This document shows, piece after piece, positions 53,324 through 59,800 of a DNA stretch of 64,000 nucleotides. The stretch covers positions 121,788 through 185,787 of the forward strand of contig JAWLBY010000007.1 in assembly GCA_041687455.1 (NCBI GenBank), in the 5' to 3' direction. Position 1 is the stretch's first letter; every line of letters begins with the position of its first letter. The DNA is from JAWLBY01 sp041687455 (GTDB taxonomy: Bacteria > Pseudomonadota > Gammaproteobacteria > Xanthomonadales > Xanthomonadaceae). The notes beneath the pieces were generated by a model. That model was not told the DNA's origin. It saw only the letters and a list, made by a program, of their open reading frames with translations, and made no database searches. Made by a program: the position numbers and the translations under genes.

Positions 53324-54718
53324 CTACTGCCCGTAGCGTTGCTTCAGCAGCGCGAATGCCGCCCGCAGGCCCTGCGCCTCGCCGCCGGCCGGCCGGCCCG
53401 GGCGCGGCGCGTCGCTCCAGGCGTAGACGTCGCTGTGCGCCCAGCGGATCTCGTTCGGCACGAAGCGCTGCAGGAAGATCGCCGCGGTGATCGAGCCGGC
53501 CATCCGCGAACCGCCGCTGTTGGCGAGATCGGCGATGCCGCTGTTCAGGTAGCTGACGTACGGCGCCCACAGCGGCATTCGCCACAGCGGGTCGCGGCTG
53601 CGCTCGGCGGCGGCCAGATACTCGGCGGCCAGCGCGTCGTCGTTGCAGTACAGCGCCGGCAGGTCCGGACCCAGCGCGATCCGTGCGGCGCCGGTCAGTG
53701 TCGCGAAGTCGAGCAGCAGTTCCGGTTTGCCTTCGACCGCATGGCTCAGTGCGTCGCACAGCACCAGCCGGCCTTCGGCATCGGTGTTGTCGACCTCGAC
53801 GGTGACGCCGGCGCGGGTCCGGATCACGTCGCCGGGCCGGAAACTGTTCGGGCCGACCGCGTTCTCGACCGCCGGAATCAGCAGTTGCAGGCGCACCTTC
53901 AGCTTGCGCGCCATGACCAGTTGCGCCAGGCCGAGCGCATGCGCGGCGCCGCCCATGTCCTTCTTCATGTTGCGCATGCCGTCGGCCGGCTTGAGGTCGA
54001 GGCCGCCGGTGTCGAAGCAGACGCCCTTGCCGACGATCGACAGCTTTGGATGCTGCGGGTCGCCCCAGTTCAGCTCGATCAGCCGCGGCGCGCGGTGGCT
54101 GGCGCGGCCGACCGCGTGGATGGTCGGGAAGTTTTCCTTCAGCAGGTCGTCGCCGCGGATCACGTTGGCGACCGCGCCGTAGGCATGCGCGACCCGCCGT
54201 GCGACCGCTTCGAGCTCTTCCGGACCAAGTTCCTCGGTCGGCGTGTTGACCAGATCGCGGACCAGCGTCGCCGCCTTCAGCAAGGCGAAGCCTTCCGACT
54301 GCTGGCCGGCGTCGTCGGCCAGCACCAGCCGCGCGGCGGCCCGCGATGGTTTCCGGTGCCGCAGGTACTGGTAGGCACCGAGCCCCCAACCGAGCAGCGC
54401 GTCGCCGACGCCGATCCGCAGCCCGTCGCTGTCGTGCAGCCGGTAGTCGCCGGGTGGCAACGCCAGCGGTGCCGGCGCCAGCGCCAGCGGATCGGCCGGA
54501 TCGGTGATGCCGATCAGTGCCAGCATCGGCGAGCCGTGGTCGTCCGGAACGACCAGCACGCTGGCCGGTTCGGCGGCGTAGCCCATCGCTTCGGCCCAGC
54601 GCGCGACCCGTGGCGCTTGCCGCGCCAGCAACGCACCGAGGCCGGCCTTGTCGATCGCGAGCAGCGGGGTCGCGCGTTCGGCGGCATCGGGCGTGGCGAA
54701 ACAGGCGGGCAGGCTCAT
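53324..54718 (-). CDS. M17 leucyl aminopeptidase family protein
   Basis: 464 residues. The M17 signature NTDAEGRL is complete, with metal ligands in VGKGVCFDTGGLDLKPADGM, KKDMGGAA and the catalytic region FATLTGAARIALG. It removes N-terminal amino acids from cytoplasmic peptides. The N-terminal domain (residues 1-150) is shorter than PepA and closer to the PepB branch. MSLPACFAT at 54718 is the chosen start; it overlaps the HAD gene's stop by 4 nt (54715-54718), so they form an operon. Confidence 0.93.
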   Translation of the reverse strand: MSLPACFATPDAAERATPLLAIDKAGLGALLARQAPRVARWAEAMGYAAEPASVLVVPDDHGSPMLALIGITDPADPLALAPAPLALPPGDYRLHDSDGLRIGVGDALLGWGLGAYQYLRHRKPSRAAARLVLADDAGQQSEGFALLKAATLVRDLVNTPTEELGPEELEAVARRVAHAYGAVANVIRGDDLLKENFPTIHAVGRASHRAPRLIELNWGDPQHPKLSIVGKGVCFDTGGLDLKPADGMRNMKKDMGGAAHALGLAQLVMARKLKVRLQLLIPAVENAVGPNSFRPGDVIRTRAGVTVEVDNTDAEGRLVLCDALSHAVEGKPELLLDFATLTGAARIALGPDLPALYCNDDALAAEYLAAAERSRDPLWRMPLWAPYVSYLNSGIADLANSGGSRMAGSITAAIFLQRFVPNEIRWAHSDVYAWSDAPRPGRPAGGEAQGLRAAFALLKQRYGQ

Positions 54719-55440
54719 GCGGTACTCCGTTGTGGTGCGTGGCTGCGGTCGAGCCATTCGGCCAGTTGGCCGAGATCGGCGACCTCGAGGTCGGGGCGCG
54801 GCAGTTCGGACGGCCAGCGTGCGCCGGTGCGGTTGATCCAGCAGGTCGGCAGCCCGGCGCCGGCGGCACCGGCGACATCAAGCCACGGATCGTCGCCGAC
54901 GTGCAGGACTTCGTCGGGCCGGCAGTCGAGCCGTTCGCAGGCGGCGTGATAGATGCTCGCCGCCGGTTTCGCGGCGCCGTGCTCGCGGGCGCCGAGGCAG
55001 AATTCGAAATGTCCCGCCAGGCCGATCAGGCCGAGGTCGGCGTTGCCGTTGGTCAGCGCCGCGAGCCGGCGCCGGCGGCGCAGCCGCTGCAGCCCGGGGC
55101 CGACATCGGCAAACAGTTCGACCCGGTTGCGGGCGGCGAAGAATGCCGCGAAGGCATGGTCGAGCAACGCCGGATCGGCGCCAGCGTCGGCCAGTGCGAT
55201 CGACAGCGACAGCCGCCGCTGGGCGCTGAAGTCGTGCGCCAGATGCGGATTCTCCATCGCGATCCGCTCGCGCAACGCGCGCATCGCCGGAAGCGGATAG
55301 CGCTCGCAGACCTGCGGGCAGTGCTGCTGCAGGAAATCATGCAGCGCGCGCTCGGCCAGCTCGATGACCGGAGCGATTGCCCACAGTGTGTCGTCGAGGT
55401 CGAGGGTCAGGGCGCGGATCACGGGTGTGCGGTGCAGCAT
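54715..55440 (-). CDS. HAD-superfamily phosphatase (YigB-like)
   Basis: 241 residues. Motif I ALTLDLDDTLW (nucleophile and acid aspartates), motif II LTNGNAD, motif III lysine in AAKPAASIYHAACERLD and motif IV VGDDPWLDVAGAAGAG are in order. The four-helix C1 cap between motifs I and II fits the YigB/flavin-phosphatase-like subfamily, so 5-amino-6-(5-phospho-D-ribitylamino)uracil or similar is a possible substrate. Cytoplasmic. Operon with the aminopeptidase; upstream gap 55441-55680 has palindromic repeats. Confidence 0.9.
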   Translation of the reverse strand: MLHRTPVIRALTLDLDDTLWAIAPVIELAERALHDFLQQHCPQVCERYPLPAMRALRERIAMENPHLAHDFSAQRRLSLSIALADAGADPALLDHAFAAFFAARNRVELFADVGPGLQRLRRRRRLAALTNGNADLGLIGLAGHFEFCLGAREHGAAKPAASIYHAACERLDCRPDEVLHVGDDPWLDVAGAAGAGLPTCWINRTGARWPSELPRPDLEVADLGQLAEWLDRSHAPQRSTA

Positions 55441-55520
55441 TCGATGGCGAACGATAGCACGCGGTCCGCGTGGCCCTCGTCGTTCCGATCCGGGCCGCGA
55501 TCAGCGCTCCGTTTTGCCTG

Positions 55521-55588
55521 GGAGCAACTTCAGCCGCGAGCTTTCCGGCTCTGCCGCAAGCACGAGCAAGGATCGCGGCTGAGGCTCC
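55521..55588. repeat. Inverted pair of GGAGC...CAGCCGCGA elements
   Basis: GGAGCAACTTCAGCCGCGAG at 55521-55540 and GATCGCGGCTGAGGCTCC at 55571-55588 are imperfect inverted repeats around a 30-nt spacer. Same family as the doublet in lhr. The stretch 55441-55680 has no gene beyond this. Confidence 0.7.
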
Positions 55589-55680
55589 CGCCGGAGAAGC
55601 CGCACCGGAGCGGGCGGCGGCGCCTGCTCAGGGCGTCCGGTCGGGGCCGAAGCCCCGACAAACGCGGGCGGACTCGCTGC

Positions 55681-57081
55681 TCAGCGCATCTCGACCATGT
55701 AGGCGCCGCCGCCGCGCAGGATCGTCAGCAGCAGCACCTCGGGAGTTTCGGCGAGCCGTTGCTGCAGCGTCGGCAGGTCGGCGATCTCGCGCTGGTTGAC
55801 CGCAGCGACGACATCGCCCGGGCGCAGCCCGTTGCGCGCCGCGCGGCTGCCGGGCTGCACCTCGCCGATCCGTGCGCCGCGCAGGCCGCGGCGTTTCTGC
55901 GCCTCCGGCAGTTCGACCAGCCGCGCGCCGGCCAGCCGCGGATCGAGCGTGTCGCCGGCCAGTTCCCGCGGTCGCGGCGACAGCACCGCGCTCAACGTGA
56001 TCTCGCGGCCGTCGCGCAGTGCCCGGATCGCGATCGGCTGTTCGACCGGAAGCAGTCCTTCGGCGTTGTGCAGTCCGCGCCGGTTGGCGATCGGCTGGCC
56101 GGCCAGCGCGACGATGGTGTCGCCGACCTGCAGGCCGGCCCGCTCGGCCGGCGAACCCGGCAGCACGCGCGCGATCACCGCGCCGCCGTTGCGTTCGATC
56201 TTCAGCAGTTCGGCCAGTGGCGGCGTGATGTCCTGGGTCTGCACGCCGAGGCTGCCGCGACGGACCTCGCCGTAGGCCAGCAGTTGCTGCATCACGTCGC
56301 CGGCCAGGGCCGACGGGATCGCGAAGCCGATGCCGACATTGCCGCCGGACGGGCTGAAGATCGCCGTGTTGATGCCGACCAGTTCGCCGCGCAGGTTGAC
56401 CAGCGCACCGCCGGAGTTGCCCGGATTGACGCTGGCATCGGTCTGGATGAAGTTCTGGTAGCCGAGCCCCTGCAGTCCGCTGCGGCCGAGCGCCGAGACG
56501 ATGCCGGACGTGACCGTCTGGCCCAGCCCGAACGGATTGCCGACCGCGACGACGAAGTCACCGACCCGCAGCCGGTTCGAATCGGCCAGCGGCAGTTCGA
56601 CCAGCCGCTCCGGCGGGATCCGGATCAGCGCGACGTCGGTGTCCGGATCGGCGCCGACGAACTCGCCCGGCAAGCTGCGACCGTCGGCCAGCGTGACGGC
56701 GATGTCATCGGCGCCGTCGACGACGTGGTTGTTGGTCAGCACCAGCCCGCGTTCGGCATCGACCACGACGCCGGAGCCGAGCGATTGCTGCACGCGTTGC
56801 TGCGGCACCGCCGGCAGGTTGAAGAAGTGGCGGAACAACGGATCCTCGGCCAGCGCATTGCGGACCCGGACCACGGTCTTGCTGTGGATGTTGACGACCG
56901 CCGGCGTGACCCGTTCGAGCATCGGGGCCAGCGACGGCAGCGGCTGGCCGTCGACGTCGGTCGGCAACGCGGCGTGTGCGGTGCCGGTGGCGATCGCCAG
57001 CAGGCAGGCCAGGGAGCGGAACAGCAGAAGCTTCGGCATCGGTATCGGCATCGGCATCGGCATCGGCATCGGGCATCGCAT
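55681..57081 (-). CDS. DegP/DegQ (HtrA)-family periplasmic serine protease
   Basis: 466 residues from ATG 57081 (start ambiguous). Signal peptide KLLLFRSLACLLAIATGTAHA. Trypsin-like protease domain with catalytic His in TNNHVVDGADD, Asp in DPDTDVALIRI and Ser in NPGNSGGAL, then two PDZ domains (about 275-360 and 385-460: GSLGVQTQDITPPLAELL, GLRPGDVVAAVNQREIADL). It degrades or refolds misfolded envelope proteins. Gene order after the ECF sigma, anti-sigma and PDZ genes recalls rpoE-rseA-(rseB)-mucD. Several in-frame ATGs arise from the CCGATG hexamer run, which makes the translational start uncertain. Confidence 0.93.
   Translation of the reverse strand: MRCPMPMPMPMPIPMPKLLLFRSLACLLAIATGTAHAALPTDVDGQPLPSLAPMLERVTPAVVNIHSKTVVRVRNALAEDPLFRHFFNLPAVPQQRVQQSLGSGVVVDAERGLVLTNNHVVDGADDIAVTLADGRSLPGEFVGADPDTDVALIRIPPERLVELPLADSNRLRVGDFVVAVGNPFGLGQTVTSGIVSALGRSGLQGLGYQNFIQTDASVNPGNSGGALVNLRGELVGINTAIFSPSGGNVGIGFAIPSALAGDVMQQLLAYGEVRRGSLGVQTQDITPPLAELLKIERNGGAVIARVLPGSPAERAGLQVGDTIVALAGQPIANRRGLHNAEGLLPVEQPIAIRALRDGREITLSAVLSPRPRELAGDTLDPRLAGARLVELPEAQKRRGLRGARIGEVQPGSRAARNGLRPGDVVAAVNQREIADLPTLQQRLAETPEVLLLTILRGGGAYMVEMR
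57034..57073. repeat. GGCATC hexamer microsatellite at protease start
   Basis: On the plus strand five or six GGCATC units, one degenerate (GGTATC), read on the minus strand as CCGATG and translated Pro-Met. The unit length is six, so gain or loss keeps the reading frame but changes the number of start codons and the N-terminal length before the signal peptide. Confidence 0.9.
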
Positions 57082-57263
57082 GGATCGGACTGCACGCTTC
57101 GACCGCCGCGGTCGGCGTGTGTTCCGCGACCTCGCGCCGCGGTTGCGCCGCGCCTTCCGTGGCACGGCCGATCGCGGTCTCCGGTACGCGCCGCAGCGGT
57201 GCGGCGATCGCGGCTGAGGCCGCTCCGATCCGCGCGCCGCCAACGATCATCAGGCGGTTCCGG

Positions 57264-58376
57264 TCAGCGCAGCAGCACCGAACCGAGCACGCCGTGCGGT
57301 GGTTCCGGTGCAGATGGTGGTGCGGGCGGAGCGGGTGGCGGCGCCGTCGGTGCGGGCGGTGCCGGTGGTGCCGGCGGCGCCGGCAGTCGGCTGAACTTCG
57401 GCGCGTCGATGCTGATGTCCCTGCGCTTCTTGTCGCGCATGATCTTCAGCGCCACGGACTGGCCGGGTTGCTTGTCTCGCAGTGCCTGCATCAGGTCGCC
57501 CGGCGCATCGACCGCCCGACCTTCGACTTCGAGGATCACGTCGCCGCTTTGCAGCGGCTGAAGTTGTTCGCGGTCGACCGCCAGCAGCAGCACGCCGCGT
57601 TTGGTGCCGAAGTAGCGACCGAGGTCGGCGTCCAGATGCGCCATCCGCAGTCCGCGCCAGCGCAGCGCATCGACCAGCACCGCGCTGCGCGCGCAGCCAA
57701 CGGAATCGTCGCTGTCGCAGTACGCGAACGGCGCCAGCCGGGCGATCTCGAACGGCAATTGCTCGGTGATGTACGGTGCGATCTGCCGATGCAGTTCGAT
57801 CGGGTCGGGCAGGTCGCCGTCGAAGCGTCTGAACGCCGGCATCGATTCGGCCTGCAGCGTCACGCTGGCGTCCTTGCCGTCGCGTTGGTAGCGCAGTTCG
57901 ATCCGCTGGCCATCCTGCAGTCGACCGATCAGCGCGGTCGCGTTGGCGACCCGCTGCGGTGGATCGTCGCCCTCGATCGGACGACCATCGACCGCAAGCA
58001 GCCGGTCGCCGGCGCGCAGGCCGGCCCGCGCGGCCGGGCCGTCCGGCGTGACGCCGGCGAGCCGCACCCCGCCGCCCGGATCCTGCTGCAGCACGACACC
58101 GATCCGCGGCCGCACGCCGCGGACCTCGACCAGCGCCCGCTGCGCTTCGTCGCGTGCGATCACCCGCGCCAGCTCGTGCATGCGCTGTTGCATCGCGCGA
58201 AGTTCCTCGTGCGCCTCGCGCAGTTCGTCGCTGGTTGCCTTGTGCAGCTCGTGCCGTTCGATCGCGATGCGGCGCGCCTCGGCGGCCTGCTCGGCGGACG
58301 GCGTCTGCGCCGCCGCCGGCGCGACGGCCAGCACGGCGAGCATCGCGACTGCCAGTCGATGGGGGCGGATCGTCAT
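57264..58376 (-). CDS. Secreted PDZ-domain protein with Pro/Ala tail
   Basis: 370 residues; signal peptide MTIRPHRLAVAMLAVLAVAPAAAQ. A coiled-coil-like helix (about 25-85: AEARRIAIERHELHKATSDELREAHEELRAMQQRMHELA) is followed by two PDZ-like domains: PRIGVVLQQDPGGGVRLAGVTPDGPAARAGLRAGDRLL and RGVLLLAVDREQLQPLQSGDVILEVEGR. The C-terminal 40 residues are a PAPPAPPAP tail. No protease triad. In RpoE-type systems a PDZ-containing regulator modulates proteolysis of the anti-sigma factor; that role is inferred here from position between anti-sigma and DegQ-like genes. Confidence 0.86.
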   Translation of the reverse strand: MTIRPHRLAVAMLAVLAVAPAAAQTPSAEQAAEARRIAIERHELHKATSDELREAHEELRAMQQRMHELARVIARDEAQRALVEVRGVRPRIGVVLQQDPGGGVRLAGVTPDGPAARAGLRAGDRLLAVDGRPIEGDDPPQRVANATALIGRLQDGQRIELRYQRDGKDASVTLQAESMPAFRRFDGDLPDPIELHRQIAPYITEQLPFEIARLAPFAYCDSDDSVGCARSAVLVDALRWRGLRMAHLDADLGRYFGTKRGVLLLAVDREQLQPLQSGDVILEVEGRAVDAPGDLMQALRDKQPGQSVALKIMRDKKRRDISIDAPKFSRLPAPPAPPAPPAPTAPPPAPPAPPSAPEPPHGVLGSVLLR

Positions 58377-58392
58377 CGGTTCTCTCCTTCGA

Positions 58393-58932
58393 TCACAGGG
58401 TCAGCAGCACGTCGCCGGCGCTGTGCTCGCCATCGGCGAGCAGCAGCCGGGCACCGGCCAGTTCGCTGCGCTGACGCAGCAGGTGGACGCGCTCCGACCA
58501 CAGCAACAGGCGGGTGTCGTCGTCGAGCGCGGTGGATGCGAGCAGCAGGTCGACCTGCTGCAGTCGGGCATTCAGTTCATGGTCGATCAGCGCGCTGTCG
58601 CCGGTGTCGACCCACGGTTCGCCGCTCCAGGCGAGCAGCGCCTCGAGTTCGCGCGACTCGTGCTGCAGTGCCTGCAGGGCGGGGTCGGTCGACGGCGCGC
58701 TGACGGCGACCGTTGCCGGCGGCTCGTCCGGCATCTGCCAGCGACTGGTCATGACGCCGAGCACGCCGGCCAGCGCGATACTCGCGGCCAGCGCGAACAC
58801 GACCCGCTGCCGGCGGCGACGGTGCAGTCGCGCCCGCACCAGCGGCCAGCCGTCGCGCGGCGGCTGCGGCAACGGCAGCGCCTGCATCGCATCGGCGATC
58901 GGAATCGCTCGGGCCTCGTTGCATTCAGACAT
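58393..58932 (-). CDS. Membrane anti-sigma factor-like protein
   Basis: 179 residues. N-terminal cytoplasmic part of about 45 residues (MSECNEARAIPIADAMQALPLPQPP), one membrane helix (VVFALAASIALAGVLGVMT, about 45-63) and a helical periplasmic domain. This is the topology of RseA-type anti-sigma proteins, though the primary sequence of the cytoplasmic part is not diagnostic of a ZAS domain. The stop of the sigma gene overlaps its start by 8 nt (58925-58932), which is the main argument for the assignment. Confidence 0.75.
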   Translation of the reverse strand: MSECNEARAIPIADAMQALPLPQPPRDGWPLVRARLHRRRRQRVVFALAASIALAGVLGVMTSRWQMPDEPPATVAVSAPSTDPALQALQHESRELEALLAWSGEPWVDTGDSALIDHELNARLQQVDLLLASTALDDDTRLLLWSERVHLLRQRSELAGARLLLADGEHSAGDVLLTL

Positions 58933-59503
58933 GACACTGCTCCTCGCCGTGAACGTTCAGCAGCTCGCGCAGGCGACGCGTGCCACGCGCCAGTTGCGAT
59001 TTCGAGAAGCTGGTCGTACGCCCCATCAGTACCGCGATCTCGTCGTGCGTGTAGCCCTCGCCGTGATACAGCCACAGCACGCTGCGGGTGACCGGCGGCA
59101 GGTCGGCCAGCGCCCGCTCCAGCACGGCGGCCTCGGCGGCCGCCGGCGGCAGCCGCAGTTCGTCGCAGTCGGCACCGCTGTCCGGCTCGGGAACCTGCTC
59201 GACGTAGTCGAGCGGCCGGCGCCGGCGCAGCCGCATCAGTGCCTCGTTGATCGCGATCTGCCGCAGCCAGCCCCAGAACGGAGCGTCGCCGCGGAACGCC
59301 GCGATCCGGTCGAACACCTTGAAAAACGTGTCCTGCATCGCTTCCATCGCCTCGTCGGGATCGCCGAGCATGCGCAGCGCCAGCGCATGGACCGGCCGCT
59401 GGAACAGACGGTAGATCCGTTCGAACGCCGCCTCGTCGCCGCGGCGGGCGCCAGCCAGCAGGCTCGGCGGGACATCGATCGCAAAGGACGAGGGGGCGCT
59501 CAC
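58925..59503 (-). CDS. ECF-subfamily RNA polymerase sigma factor
   Basis: 192 residues. Region 2: FERIYRLFQRPVHALALRMLGDPDEAMEAMQDTFFKVFDRIAAFRGDAPFWGWLRQIAINEALMRLRRRR, with the ECF WL.xIA.N signature. Region 4: LADLPPVTRSVLWLYHGEGYTHDEIAVLMGRTTSFSKSQLARGTRRLRELL (helix-turn-helix). It directs RNA polymerase to envelope-stress-type promoters. First gene of the operon sigma, anti-sigma, PDZ, DegQ-like. Divergent from the kinase at 59801; 297 nt between them. Confidence 0.94.
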   Translation of the reverse strand: MSAPSSFAIDVPPSLLAGARRGDEAAFERIYRLFQRPVHALALRMLGDPDEAMEAMQDTFFKVFDRIAAFRGDAPFWGWLRQIAINEALMRLRRRRPLDYVEQVPEPDSGADCDELRLPPAAAEAAVLERALADLPPVTRSVLWLYHGEGYTHDEIAVLMGRTTSFSKSQLARGTRRLRELLNVHGEEQCHV

Positions 59504-59741
59504 GTTCGACAGGATGCGGCAAACGGGAAAACGGTCGCAGCCGGGTGTCGGACTCGCTCGTTACCCGACGCGCGGGCAGCAGTGGCCATGCCCGCGGCCG
59601 GGCGCTGCGGCAGCAGCCGCGACCGCGGGTGCACAGCGCGCCGCAGGCGCCGCGCGGAGGCAACATCCGGATGGGCGTTCCGCGCGTCGGCGACCGCGCT
59701 CGGCCGTCCCGACGCCACCCCGTCTTGTCGACCGCCGCGGC

Positions 59742-59769
59742 TTGGCGCGCGCGGGCCCGATGCTATGAT
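59742..59769 (+). promoter_or_regulatory. Possible sigma-70 promoter for the kinase gene
   Basis: TTGGCG (59742-59747) and TATGAT (59764-59769) with a 16-nt spacer, 31 nt upstream of the kinase ATG. The -10 is a good match and is the only AT-rich hexamer near; the -35 is moderate. No other promoter could be called in 59504-59800. Confidence 0.4.
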
Positions 59770-59800
59770 CCGGTCGCATTTCGGGGGCGGCCATTTCTGC

